Numbered from the stretch's first letter, positions 17,409 through 26,890 are shown. The stretch is DNA of 64,000 nucleotides from Bradyrhizobium japonicum USDA 6 (GCF_000284375.1 NC_017249.1:8177001-8241000); one strand, 5' to 3'. Notes: generated by a model from the sequence alone, not told the origin. Translations and numbers: made by a program.

Positions 17409-20078
17409 TCACTTCCCTCGCTCAGCGACGCAAAGTCTTATTCCAAGATCTTCATATGCATTGTATGGAGGATCAAAGCTTCTGAACGTTATTTCCGCCG
17501 CTTCGATCTCGGACGATAGCCACGAGGATCCGCGCGCAACCCGATCATCCAGGCCACAGACGTCTGCTTCTTGTCGGAACGTCTCCTCAGAGTATGGCTT
17601 TGCTTTTGAAAGCGTCCATTCCCAGACATTGCCGACGATATCATGAAGACCACTCGAATGAAACGGAAAGAGCCCTACAGCGCAGGGCCGAAGGGCTCTC
17701 GCCTCCTCGCTATTTTCTGCCGCCCGCAAATGAGCGTTTTCGTAAGGGGCCCCCTCCGTCCAGGGATAGGGATTGTCTCCACCCAGCTGCTGGGCCACGC
17801 TCTCCCACTCGGCTTCTGTCGGCAGACGGACCTGTTGATCTTTGTCCAGTTTTCCCTGCTTGCGAAGCCGGGCGTCGATCCAGCTCGCATAGGCCAGCGC
17901 CTCCCACCAATTCACCCCGACAACAGGTTGATTGGGCCTGTTGTGTGAAGGGGCAGACCAGTACATCGGGGACGATCGCTTTATCATTCGCTCGCATTGA
18001 TCCGGGAAGTCTTCAGCAATCAGGCGCTGCCCAAGCACTTCACTCGTGAGGTGCGTCGGTGCGACGTCCCAAGCCCGGTTCAGGACGGCATTGCGGACGT
18101 CATCATCACCGCTTGCCCACGCCCATCCTTCGGCACTCTGCCAGTGCTCCCGTTGCTTGTAGCCTCCATCAGCCAGGAACTGCTTGTATTCGGCGTTGGT
18201 CACCAAGAACGCCGATAACGCAAAGCGGCATAGCATTCCCTCGATCGGTGGTGAGGCCGGGACGCTCGAATATTTCGTTATTCTGGTGATATGGTTGGTC
18301 GATCGCCCAATCTGCCTAGGGCCGGCCTCTACCCAGAATAGCCTCGAACTGAACTCGGCCTCGAGCCTCGGGTCGCCTAACGTGCCCAGAAGATCGCCGA
18401 TCCGCATCCTCTTCGAGAATGGCAAAGAACGCCTGCTCAGCCACTTGAGCAGCTCGGATTGGGTCGCCAGGATCCTCTGTTTGAGGTCCCGCATCAAGCT
18501 CTGACCATGCGTGACGGATACCACTTCGCTGAGCATTTCGGCTCTAGCCAGAGCAGCTTCGATCGTACGGCTTCCAGGCCCCCCTCTCAATTCACCAACG
18601 AAGGCGTTTATTTCGTTCTTTCCTTCTTCGCTTGCCGCCCGCAGTCCGGCCCAATACCGTATCGGCGCATGCCACTTCTCGAGCAATGCGTAACCACGTC
18701 GCTGGGTGACCGGTCGCTTCGCCAACGCATAACCGGCCAGCACCTCGCGAAACACGTTGTGGGCGAACTCGTATTCATTTCGCCGCATCGGCTGCAAGAT
18801 GCCATGTCCGCGCCGGATATGAGCCGCAATACTCGTGATGAGGTTTTCCCGGGTTTCGAAGGCCGTCGCTTCCGAGAGCCGGCAGGTGTCTTTTGAGACG
18901 CGCCGAAGATCTTCGTCAGTCAGGATCTTTGTCCCGCCCTGTGCGAGCCGTTCCTGCGCCGTGAAGGCGGCTTCCGCAAGCGCGTCCAGAATCCAGCTGC
19001 GATGGTCGGTAACGAGAAGCTTCTGATCGCCGAGCAGGTGCTTTTTCATGAAGAGCCGGTCAACAGCCCTGAGGCACAATTGACTCACAGACGACGGGAT
19101 ATCCCGGCTCTCGTCCGAATAGATCGTTTGCAGGATGTTAAGCATCAACGGCGTCAAGCAAACAGCACCGAGCTCGGAGTTCGTCGAAATTGCATTGGCT
19201 ACATCGAGTTTGCGTTTCTCCAAATCTGCTGTGCCAAGCCTTTCTTCTGCGCGCAGTCGAATCGCAACGTCGTGCCAGCGAACCACTGCTTCCTTTGCCT
19301 GTTCAGGCGAGAAATTGGAGATTTCAAATAGGGCCGCGGGCCTTATCTTGGTTCGATCGTCCTCGTGCCAGTCGGCCACGCGGCTGGTCACAATTGTGCT
19401 GAGGCGACCTGTACGGAAGCTTTCGTTGTTTGGGATGTTGACGCTTCGTATCAAGGAGGCAGCCTCAATCCGTGTTGGGATTTGGTCGCCGGCTCCGTGC
19501 GTCATTGGAAGCTCGTCCAGGCCGTCGAAGATCAATGTGGCGCTCTTGAGGGATTTTTCCAATTCGAGGAGCGCCCCTTCGTCCAGCACGAGACCAACAG
19601 CTCGCACTGCACATTCTACGATCGCCCGCTGATTGGTCCTGTCCTTCAGCTTCAAAGACGCGAGTGGCACGTAGAACGCAAAGCGGTCTAGCTTGCTCGC
19701 AAGAAATTCTTGAGCAAAGCTGGTGGTCAGGAACCGAGCGAGGGTCGATTTGCCATATCCCGGATGGCCAATCACGACCGCACATTGCTCTGTGGTCGTC
19801 CAAAGAGCATTTATATCCCGCTCGACATTTCGTTCATCGGCGGTTCGGAACGTGGGCGGCACCCATAGCTCGCGGAGATTGCTACGCCGGGCAGCAGCTC
19901 GACCAGACCGATCGAAGACGAATTCGGCAGGGTCTCCGTACTCCAGGCTATCCAGCTTGGCGATCGCTGCAGCCAAATACTGTGCCTCGCCGTCGGCGAG
20001 TGATCTTCGAACGGAAGATGATGATGGCGCTACTCTGATCACTTTCTCTTCAGGAGTTCGCTCCCTTGGCGCATCCAT
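17409..20078 (-). CDS. NACHT-domain NTPase fused to FGE/sulfatase-modifying-factor fold
   Basis: This 889-residue protein combines a STAND NTPase with a C-terminal formylglycine-generating-enzyme (FGE/SUMF1) fold. A leader of about 70 residues has no known domain. The NACHT core has Walker A GHPGYGKST (about 104-112), Walker B LIFDGLDELP (about 182-191), the sensor-like TIVTSRVADW (about 228-237) and a winged-helix/helical region with EYEFAHNVFREVLAGYALA (about 435-453). From about 575 to the end runs the FGE fold: VTNAEYKQFL, VGVNWWEALAYASWIDARL, RLPTEAEWE, GLHDIVGNVWEWT and ARGSSWLS. Active FGE has RGGSWLC at the last position. Here it is Ser, so the copper-binding cysteine is missing and catalysis is doubtful. 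NACHT proteins act as ligand-triggered oligomerising switches, often in phage defence. The gene is embedded in a metabolic operon. Confidence 0.88.
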   Translation of the reverse strand: MDAPRERTPEEKVIRVAPSSSSVRRSLADGEAQYLAAAIAKLDSLEYGDPAEFVFDRSGRAAARRSNLRELWVPPTFRTADERNVERDINALWTTTEQCAVVIGHPGYGKSTLARFLTTSFAQEFLASKLDRFAFYVPLASLKLKDRTNQRAIVECAVRAVGLVLDEGALLELEKSLKSATLIFDGLDELPMTHGAGDQIPTRIEAASLIRSVNIPNNESFRTGRLSTIVTSRVADWHEDDRTKIRPAALFEISNFSPEQAKEAVVRWHDVAIRLRAEERLGTADLEKRKLDVANAISTNSELGAVCLTPLMLNILQTIYSDESRDIPSSVSQLCLRAVDRLFMKKHLLGDQKLLVTDHRSWILDALAEAAFTAQERLAQGGTKILTDEDLRRVSKDTCRLSEATAFETRENLITSIAAHIRRGHGILQPMRRNEYEFAHNVFREVLAGYALAKRPVTQRRGYALLEKWHAPIRYWAGLRAASEEGKNEINAFVGELRGGPGSRTIEAALARAEMLSEVVSVTHGQSLMRDLKQRILATQSELLKWLSRRSLPFSKRMRIGDLLGTLGDPRLEAEFSSRLFWVEAGPRQIGRSTNHITRITKYSSVPASPPIEGMLCRFALSAFLVTNAEYKQFLADGGYKQREHWQSAEGWAWASGDDDVRNAVLNRAWDVAPTHLTSEVLGQRLIAEDFPDQCERMIKRSSPMYWSAPSHNRPNQPVVGVNWWEALAYASWIDARLRKQGKLDKDQQVRLPTEAEWESVAQQLGGDNPYPWTEGAPYENAHLRAAENSEEARALRPCAVGLFPFHSSGLHDIVGNVWEWTLSKAKPYSEETFRQEADVCGLDDRVARGSSWLSSEIEAAEITFRSFDPPYNAYEDLGIRLCVAERGK

Positions 20079-20097
20079 CTGTTCCTCGCAATATCCT

Positions 20098-20712
20098 CTA
20101 CGAATCTCGCATACGCGGAAATTGGCTCAGCGCCGTCAGACTCCCGGTCGCGGAGCGTCGCCAATAACCGCCTTCCCGAGACACAAAATACAGGACCGGT
20201 TCCGGGATCTGGCTCAGCTCCCGATCGTCCAGCAGCGGCACATTGAATGTGTTCTGGTTGGGCAAAATCGGCCTTTGCGTATCCACCAAGGGCCGGCCCT
20301 CAGCTTCGACCCGCCAAAGATAGATCGGCGCCTTTGTCAGGTTCTGTATTTCGAGATCCCATTGCCGACCCCGCACCAGATCTGTGACATCCTCTTTCAC
20401 AAGCTGCGACGTAAGCCAGAAATAGACCGCCGTCTGTTCATCAATCGACTTCTGTTCTTGTTCCTTCCGATTTTTCCCAAACTGCCAGATGAGCGACACC
20501 AACGCGGTCATTACGCCGAGAAACGTCGCGCTACCGGATACAACCTGGCCCCAGGAGCCGAATTTTTGATAATCAATTGCGCCGAGCCCAATGCCCCAGT
20601 AATTGAGCGTAACGAGCATCAAACAGAAGAAGAGCAGCAGCAGAACAGCTACCCAAAGTAACGCGAACACGATCTGGTCAGTCGTGCTGCGCCGCAGTTC
20701 AGGGCTGCGCAT
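20098..20712 (-). CDS. Two-helix membrane protein of unknown function
   Basis: The product is 204 residues with two predicted transmembrane helices, about 13-36 (IVFALLWVAVLLLLFFCLML) and about 55-74 (VVSGSATFLGVMTALVSLIW). They are followed by a basic/acidic linker KNRKEQEQKSIDEQ and a soluble C-terminal domain of about 110 residues that is probably cytoplasmic. I do not recognise the family. It begins 6 bp after the dehydrogenase stop and ends 19 bp before the NACHT gene. A small membrane protein directly coupled to a STAND NTPase would be a natural membrane-acting effector or anchor for it, but this is an inference from position only. Confidence 0.75.
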   Translation of the reverse strand: MRSPELRRSTTDQIVFALLWVAVLLLLFFCLMLVTLNYWGIGLGAIDYQKFGSWGQVVSGSATFLGVMTALVSLIWQFGKNRKEQEQKSIDEQTAVYFWLTSQLVKEDVTDLVRGRQWDLEIQNLTKAPIYLWRVEAEGRPLVDTQRPILPNQNTFNVPLLDDRELSQIPEPVLYFVSREGGYWRRSATGSLTALSQFPRMRDS

Positions 20713-20718
20713 TTTCGA

Positions 20719-21675
20719 TCACCTGACCCTATAGGCATCCTTGCCAAACTTGATCATGTTGATGATCGATGCGACCGCCCGGTTGGCCATCGCATCCCGC
20801 GCATCGCTTGTGAGCGAGGCAACATGGCCGGTTATCATCAGCCGCGCCGGTATGAGCAACTTGGCAGCAGCGGCGATCTCGGGCTGCTCGTAGAACCCAT
20901 CGAAGGCAGCATAGCCGAGCTTTCCTGACGAAAGGGCGTCCAACAAAGCTGTTGGGTCAACAATCTCGGCGCGCGCGCTGTTGATCAGAATGAGCCCGGG
21001 CCTGAACCTGTCAAACTGTCTTCGCCCGATCAAACCGCGCGTTTCGGTATTGCCTGGTGTCATGACAATCAGGACGTCGACACTCTCCGAAAGCTCGTCA
21101 AGCGGCCGGTAAGTCAACCCGAGGCGCGCCTCCTCGGCAGGCTTTCGCGTTCTTGAGAAGTAAGAGACGGGACAATTAATGCCGAACCTAAGAATTTCAG
21201 CAATACGGATGCCAATGCCGCCGAGGCCCACGATTCCGACATGCAGATTCGCCAAGTCTCTTTGTTTTTCTTCCTTCCCGGAATTTCCCTCAGAGTATGC
21301 CAGCGCGTATTGATGGATGCGGCGGGTCGAGTTCAAAAGCAGGCCGATTGTGAATTCTGCAACGGCATTGCTGAGAGTACCGGGCGTGTTGGTGACTGCA
21401 ATCCCACACCTGTCAGCCGCATCGGCGTCGATAAATGATTGATACCCCATTCCAAGAAAGGCGATTATCTTGAGTTTCTTTGCGCCTTGAAGTGCCTTTG
21501 CTGTTGCAAACTCGTCTCCGCCCAAGAGGTATCCCGCCTTGTCGGCCAGGGCTGCCGCGAGTTCATCCTCAGATAACAGATGAGTCGGATTCTCGACCAC
21601 AAACCCCGCTTCAACCAGCGGCTTTAGCAATTCCTTGCGGACGCTCGTGCCAGTTACCAAGATCTTGTCTGACAT
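20719..21675 (-). CDS. D-2-hydroxyacid dehydrogenase (second type)
   Basis: This 318-residue NAD-binding dehydrogenase has the Rossmann motif GIVGLGGIGIRIAEIL (about residues 145-160). The catalytic Arg is in NSARAEIVD, Glu in FYEQPE and His in TGHVASLTSD. The ATG at 21675 follows AAGGAAG with 6-base spacing and gives MSDKILVTGTSV, so the longer open frame upstream is rejected. It follows the haem-oxygenase-like gene by 16 bp and precedes the membrane protein gene by 6 bp. Its place in the operon suggests reduction of an oxoacid or oxidation of a hydroxyacid made by its neighbours. It differs from the 4557-5522 enzyme and is not a recent duplicate. Confidence 0.88.
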   Translation of the reverse strand: MSDKILVTGTSVRKELLKPLVEAGFVVENPTHLLSEDELAAALADKAGYLLGGDEFATAKALQGAKKLKIIAFLGMGYQSFIDADAADRCGIAVTNTPGTLSNAVAEFTIGLLLNSTRRIHQYALAYSEGNSGKEEKQRDLANLHVGIVGLGGIGIRIAEILRFGINCPVSYFSRTRKPAEEARLGLTYRPLDELSESVDVLIVMTPGNTETRGLIGRRQFDRFRPGLILINSARAEIVDPTALLDALSSGKLGYAAFDGFYEQPEIAAAAKLLIPARLMITGHVASLTSDARDAMANRAVASIINMIKFGKDAYRVR

Positions 21676-21691
21676 GGTCACTTCCTTTTTG

Positions 21692-22429
21692 TTAAACGCC
21701 CAGCTGCGCCTCGCGCAGCAGCTCGTCATAGTAGCGCACCCTCGCGCTGACGCCGTCCGACGCGCCGGCCAGGTACTGCCGCGCGTCATAACCTAGCTTT
21801 TCAAGCGCGGTCGCCGCTTCAGCGATGAGGCGGGTATGCGCCTCGTCTTCTCCAATGTTCGCGTGAAGGAAGCTTTTGTAATCTGCTGATGGCAAAGCGG
21901 CATCGAAACAAGCCTCCACGGCTCGGTATTCGGCGAGAAGCATTTGCTCATTTCCGACACCAAGAGCTCCAAGCGCTCGCATTGGGTCAGCCTCGGTTTG
22001 CTGCAAAGCCTCGATGAAAGATGCTACCGCCTCGGTTACTTTGACCGGTCGATCTGATAGCCCAATGGACCTGCACAACTTCCAAATGAGCCACGGGTGA
22101 GAACGATCTGCGATCCCGCCACGAACTGAGCTGTGCTCGCCATCGACGACCGGCATCAGGAGTGAGCGAACGTGAACATTCGCAATCCTGGCAATCACTC
22201 GGAGCAGGATCTGCGAAAACGGGTTGGTGACGACAGCCTCCTGGCTCGCCCAAAGCGATAGAGCATCTGGGTGATTCTTTGCGTACTCGAAAAAGGGATG
22301 TACCTCTATTCTAGCGCGCCGCTCAATCGCTTCCGCTTCGGCAATGAATGGGGCAATCGGCCAATGGACAATTGGCTGGAAATATTTGTCCACCGGAAAC
22401 GCGGTCCTTGGCAACGCATCGCTATTCAT
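21692..22429 (-). CDS. Haem-oxygenase-like di-iron/iron-dependent protein
   Basis: The 245-residue all-helical protein resembles the haem-oxygenase-like superfamily that includes PqqC, TenA, CADD and the di-iron oxygenases (HDO) such as UndA, SznF and BesC. The likely metal ligands follow the HDO pattern: Glu and His in IEVHPFFEYAKNHP (about residues 37-50), Glu in LLAEYRAVEACF, and His/Glu/His in HANIGEDEAHTRLI near the C-terminus. HDOs use iron and oxygen to cleave, N-oxygenate or otherwise rearrange amino-acid-like substrates. The ATG at 22429 is preceded by GAGGGA; an ATG 15 bases upstream is also possible. It is the first gene of the six-gene operon. Assignment to a particular reaction is not possible. 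Confidence 0.75.
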   Translation of the reverse strand: MNSDALPRTAFPVDKYFQPIVHWPIAPFIAEAEAIERRARIEVHPFFEYAKNHPDALSLWASQEAVVTNPFSQILLRVIARIANVHVRSLLMPVVDGEHSSVRGGIADRSHPWLIWKLCRSIGLSDRPVKVTEAVASFIEALQQTEADPMRALGALGVGNEQMLLAEYRAVEACFDAALPSADYKSFLHANIGEDEAHTRLIAEAATALEKLGYDARQYLAGASDGVSARVRYYDELLREAQLGV

Positions 22430-23867
22430 AGTTTCCCTCAGCATTCCGGCCCCCCTCCGTGCGAGCTCATAATAGAATCAAAGTACGTATTCACCGCGAC
22501 TTCATCGTCTTTCGCAGCACTCCAATCTGCTCAAGGCCCAGAAGCACGCCCATCATGACAGGTTGTGAGATTGGGGGCGCACGGCGCTCTTCATTTAAGA
22601 TGACACTAACGCAATGGCGAGCGGCTGCGGGGCCCTTACAACAAATGCCACCTATTCGTCCAATACCGCCTTCCTGGTACCGGCCTTGCCCATCCCGCCG
22701 AGCCAAACCCGGAAATGTTCGCAGATGGCTGCTTGCAAGACGTTGCGCATTTTCGGCGGATCGAAGCCCTACCTGCAGTTCGCTGCTCGACCGAGCTTTT
22801 TTAATTGGAACAGCGACGAGAAATTGCGAAACAAACGGTCAAACGGCGCAGGAATTCAGCGATTTTTTAAGTCTTTGCGCAGCATCGAGGCCGACACCAT
22901 CATCTGGAAAACGTCGCGAGCTCACGAGACCGCGGTCCCTCGGGGCGCCCCCTGGGATGTCGTGAGCCGAACCAGCTCCTGATAAGGAGCGGGCAGCGCT
23001 GGAGACCAGGCTCCAGGGCGAATCCGCCGGCTTCGCCTCGGCGCTTCGCGTCGCAAGCTGGCGCGTACGAATGGCGGGTTAGACACCTGGTCCAGGTTGG
23101 ACCAAGGAGAAGGTTTCGATCGGGGCTTCTGGCAACAGCACGGTTTTTCATCGTTCAGTACAACGCTGGAGCGACACCGTCATCTCCGCTTCGGCCAGGA
23201 ATGGCTGCGTAACGGTGCCCCCAAGAAGGCGCAGCGCAAGCATCCGATCAACAGCTAAAGAGTGGAAGATCGGCAACCTGTGCGAGGCCGTAAAGACAGG
23301 GAATGACCTGCGTTCTCTGCTTATCGATCTTTGCTTATCGATCTTTGAGAACGCATTGATGAATTGCAGCGGGATCTCGCGGCCGGCCCGCGCGCTGTCC
23401 CCGACGTGCTTTGCGGGGGAACAGCCATGAAACAACTCTCGACCTTGATAGTTTTCGAAGCGAAATCCGCCATATAGTCTCGGTCACGCGCAGATTCGGC
23501 CTCATGAGAACACAGTCGGGTGACGAAGAAGCATTCGCAATGTTACTCTGCTGGCCAGCACTCTTGAGCAAATCTGAAACATGGACCGCTATTCGCGCTT
23601 CGCTGAACCTGACGTCCACGTCGAGAGGCCTTTAAGACGCGGGAACGCGACGCAGCGCGGATATTCGCTTCGCTCAAGGGATGCTGTCGCAGCGAGCATG
23701 CGGGCAAGGCGACTGGCCGAGGATCAACAAGAGAGTGTAGAACGAGAGCACTGCCAAGCAGCTCCTGCATAGGCTCGCGCCCGTCAGTTCGATCGGCTTG
23801 CGTTTTCTCGAATCGCAGCCTCGTCAGAGGCTACGCTGCTATAAAACTCTGTACGTAAGGAGAAGTC
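22430..23867. other. 1.4 kb without a supported gene
   Basis: This region precedes the six-gene operon and should hold its promoter near 22440-22560. Open frames on both strands are short and have no recognised signatures or good ribosome sites. I see nothing else I can support. Confidence 0.5.
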
Positions 23868-24293
23868 ATGCCGGACATCGTCGTAACGGATGTAATCGCC
23901 TCTTCCATGGTACAGGCGATCGAGCGGCGTAATGAGGACTTCGGTGGTGTTATCACCGCCGTGGGCAATAGCCGGCCCATGGCCGTGGTATTACAGGATT
24001 CCCAAACCAAGCGCGCTCTCGGCGGTGCGATAGGACTTTCATCGGCACGAGTGCTGTTCCTGGACTCGTTCTTTCTGCCAAGGCAATTGCGCGAAAGGGG
24101 TTTGGGAAACGCGATCTTGAAGACATTTGAAGAAGAGGGCCGACAGCGCGGCTGTCGATCGGCCTTCCTTTACATCGTCAATTTTCCGGATTTCTACACG
24201 CGGAACGGATGGAAGGCCTCCGGCCGAACGCCTTGCGACCCGCCCGGAGCATTCCGCGTTTTTATGACCAAGAGCCTGGAAGCGCGCTCATAG
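23868..24293 (+). CDS. GNAT family N-acetyltransferase
   Basis: This 141-residue protein has the GNAT fold, which transfers an acyl group from CoA to an amine. The central strand and CoA-binding loop are LDSFFLPRQLRERGLGNAIL (about residues 65-85, with the R-x-x-G-x-G-type pyrophosphate loop RERGLGNA). It is followed by CRSAFLYIVNFPDFYTRNGWKASGR, where Tyr is the usual general acid. AAGGAGAAG precedes the ATG at good spacing. It stands alone and converges on the KamA-family gene about 570 bp away. Lysine aminomutases are sometimes paired with an acetyltransferase (AblB), but this protein is about half that size and convergently placed, so a link is not supported. Confidence 0.85.
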   Translation: MPDIVVTDVIASSMVQAIERRNEDFGGVITAVGNSRPMAVVLQDSQTKRALGGAIGLSSARVLFLDSFFLPRQLRERGLGNAILKTFEEEGRQRGCRSAFLYIVNFPDFYTRNGWKASGRTPCDPPGAFRVFMTKSLEARS

Positions 24294-24866
24294 CCTTCTT
24301 CGGGCCAGAATAGCTGGATAAACCAGATAATTGCCCAAAAGAGCTCCCACATCGCAAATTCGGATGGCTATCGTTCGCTGTTGCGACTCGCAGCTGCGTG
24401 GATGTGGTCGTAAGACGAGCGAAACAGACGGATGGCGTCTCGGAACCAAACTCCAAAATGAACTATATGCGTGCGACGAAGGCCTTGGCCGCATGCAGGC
24501 CTGAAATCGGCATCAAGCCGAACAAGAAATGCGCTTCGAAAGCTACGAATGCGGCCTACTGAGCAGGGTCGTCCCGACGCCGTACTCTCACTGGAACGCA
24601 TCCCCAGCGTGGCACCGGTGTCAATTTGAGCCGTGCCCTAACTATCAAAGGCCGATATCATGTTGTCTCGGGAAGGACCGGGATTGGGAGCAAAACTCTC
24701 CAGCTCAGCCAGGGGCCAACAAGGCCACATGTCGAGAATCTGCAGTAGTGAGGTGGCTTGCCCTGCACTGCGCGACGGAGGTTCAGCCGGGCTTGGCGGC
24801 TCCGATGAGCGTCGCCGGCGCGCTGCACTCGCTCGAGTCGTAATCAGCATTGAGCGCCGTTAGATC
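24294..24866. other. Intergenic between convergent genes
   Basis: About 570 bp between the convergent GNAT and KamA-family genes. No gene or strong terminator hairpin was recognised. Confidence 0.5.
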
Positions 24867-25961
24867 TCATTGTTCTGGCAGATCGTCCAACCAGCAGGCA
24901 GCCTCGACGTGAGGCCGGGAAAAGATCTGTCCGATCTTCTCGGGAACTTTGTTTTGATGGTATCGCATGTACACGCGGCCATCGTCTCCCAAATCCAGGA
25001 TTTCGATCTTTCCCGTGTAATGAGACATGATGTATTTGAACGTCTTCTCGATGCCACTAAGGCGCTGGTTGACGCTGCGCGCAATCTCTATTCCCCGTCG
25101 GAGCGCAACCTGAAAATGGGATGCGCCCTTCACCGGCCTCGCTTGAAAGAGGTAGTAAGGGCGCACTCCGGTATCGTGGCATTTGGCGAACGTTTCTGCG
25201 AGGATTTTAGGGTCATCGTTGACCTTCGCGAGAAGTACGGCCTGGTTGAGGAACTGCACGCCTTGCGCTCGCAACGAGCGAACTTTGTGCTCCGCATCGG
25301 ACGAGATTTCACCCACGTGATCGAAATGGGTGACGATTATCGGAGTTTTGCCTGCCTTGTGAATCCGCTCGAACAGTGTCGGCAGAGCGGAATCTTCAAA
25401 CCGCCTTGGTTGATAGGCCAGCATTTTTGTGCCAAATCTGATCGAACTCAAATGATTGATAGGCAGCAGGTGGTCAAGGATCCTGTTCAGCTTGGCCGTA
25501 CTAAGCACGAACGGGTCGCCTCCCGATAGTAGCACGTTGGTCATCTCAGGATGGCGAGTAATATACTGCGCGACCTGATCGAAGTCCGGTGCGATTTCAT
25601 CGGAAGCCTTGCCCACGATACGCTTGCGAAAACAATAACGGCAATATGAACCGCAGCGTTCCGTCACCAGCAACAGGCCGGTCTGCGGGTACTTGTGCTG
25701 CAGTCCCGGAACGACCGTGTTGTCGTGTTCGCCGCTCGTATCCAAGGTGCCTGGGCTCTCGAACTCGTCCAGTGAGGGCTCTACAATGCGCTTCAGCTGA
25801 TCGTAGTACCTGCCTTTGGCAATCTGCTCGCGATAGAACTTTGTGACATGATAAGGCGTGATGTTGTTGATCTGCAGTTCGCTCTCGCTAACTTCGCGCG
25901 TTTCTTCGATGAACTTCAGTACGCGTGCTTTGCAATCCAGCGGATCAGCTATGGTTTCCAT
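24867..25961 (-). CDS. KamA-family radical SAM 2,3-aminomutase
   Basis: The 364-residue protein is a PLP- and [4Fe-4S]/SAM-dependent aminomutase of the KamA family, which moves an alpha-amino group to the beta carbon. The cluster motif CGSYCRYC (CxxxCxxC) is at about residues 103-110, the SAM-binding LLSGGDPF at about 145-152, and the PLP lysine is probably in HYTGKIEIL. Lysine 2,3-aminomutase uses two aspartates (293 and 330 in the Clostridium enzyme) to hold the substrate side chain. At the aligned places this protein has Arg (YYLFQARPVKG) and a hydrophobic residue. Lysine is therefore an unlikely substrate and an acidic amino acid more likely; this is an inference. A GAGGTG lies just upstream of the ATG. 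The frame is intact. Confidence 0.85.
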   Translation of the reverse strand: METIADPLDCKARVLKFIEETREVSESELQINNITPYHVTKFYREQIAKGRYYDQLKRIVEPSLDEFESPGTLDTSGEHDNTVVPGLQHKYPQTGLLLVTERCGSYCRYCFRKRIVGKASDEIAPDFDQVAQYITRHPEMTNVLLSGGDPFVLSTAKLNRILDHLLPINHLSSIRFGTKMLAYQPRRFEDSALPTLFERIHKAGKTPIIVTHFDHVGEISSDAEHKVRSLRAQGVQFLNQAVLLAKVNDDPKILAETFAKCHDTGVRPYYLFQARPVKGASHFQVALRRGIEIARSVNQRLSGIEKTFKYIMSHYTGKIEILDLGDDGRVYMRYHQNKVPEKIGQIFSRPHVEAACWLDDLPEQ

Positions 25962-26544
25962 TGCAACACCTCGTCCGTCCTGATCAGCGCATTTGATCGG
26001 TACGATCTGCTCGTCTACAGTACAGCACCAATAGTAGATCGATACCTACCTGGTGTGGTGAGGGCTACCAAATGCGAGAGTTGAGAGAGGCACTCTCGTA
26101 CTCGCCGGATAGCGGGGTGCCGGGGATCAGGGCGCAGCGGCGTGCCTAAATCGTTGCCATTAGTCGACCGCGCGAGCATGCCGAAGGTACGCGACAAGCG
26201 CGCGCAAGCTTTGCCGCGCGTACAAACCCGATCGCCGCCTGCTGAAGCAAGGTGAACACCAACCCTGATTTCGAAGCGCTTTTTGAAACGCGCTCATCGA
26301 TGATCAGAGCTCTGTTCTTGCGGGCCTCATATTCATGAGGTTCTTCACTGTGCTAGGCCCCTTTTGGACAGCGCCTCGCAGCCACAGGCTCGACCGCTCC
26401 ATCTTTTCACTATCCAGCACAGATCCAGAGAACGCGGGCAGCCAGAACGCCTCGCCCCCGGGCGAGATCAAATCGGAAAGGTGGGTGACGTCGTCTCAGA
26501 ATCGCCGCGCGACTTCATCGGAATCAGCACTGGGTTCCAGATAC
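25962..26544. other. Intergenic, no gene recognised
   Basis: About 580 bp between the KamA-family gene and the truncated end of the group II intron. It should contain the KamA-gene promoter. Short frames only. Confidence 0.45.
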
Positions 26545-26890
26545 TGCTTGACCAACATCTGCGCGACGCGGTCCGCGACGACCAGAATGTCAGAGGACGG
26601 ATGCCGCCGTTGCCTTGGGAATCTACATGCGCCTTACCGCTGGCGCGAAGTAGCTTCTCGACACAAAGCGATTCCGGGGATTGTAGAGGTTGTTTCCAAG
26701 ATCCCGCGCAAATTCTCCAAGCTCTGACCATCGACGCCCGCCGCCTTTCCATTCAATGCCACCAGCTGGTAGGCCTCCCAGACCATACGCTTGATGATGG
26801 GCAACGGTTTGTCCGGCGTGATAACGCTCCTCCTGACAAAGCCTTGGCGTCCGATGTCGGACAGGGTAACGCATCCCCTTCGCTCCATGG
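26545..26890 (-). pseudogene. Group II intron reverse transcriptase/maturase, N-terminal fragment
   Basis: The fragment encodes KPLPIIKRMVWEAYQLVALN followed by GKAAGVDGQSLENL. These are the RT-0/RT-1 blocks found at the start of bacterial group II intron reverse transcriptases (usual form VxxNxGxAGVDG). In shifted frames it continues with NLYNPRNRFVSRSYFAPAVRR and a QYLEPV-like piece. Further blocks are absent. The frame is broken at least twice and the protein could not function. Confidence 0.7.

Noticed and set aside
23868..25961. GNAT plus KamA as an N-acetyl-beta-lysine (AblAB-type) pair
   Set aside because: The genes are convergent, the GNAT is about half the AblB size, and the aminomutase lacks the lysine-binding aspartates.
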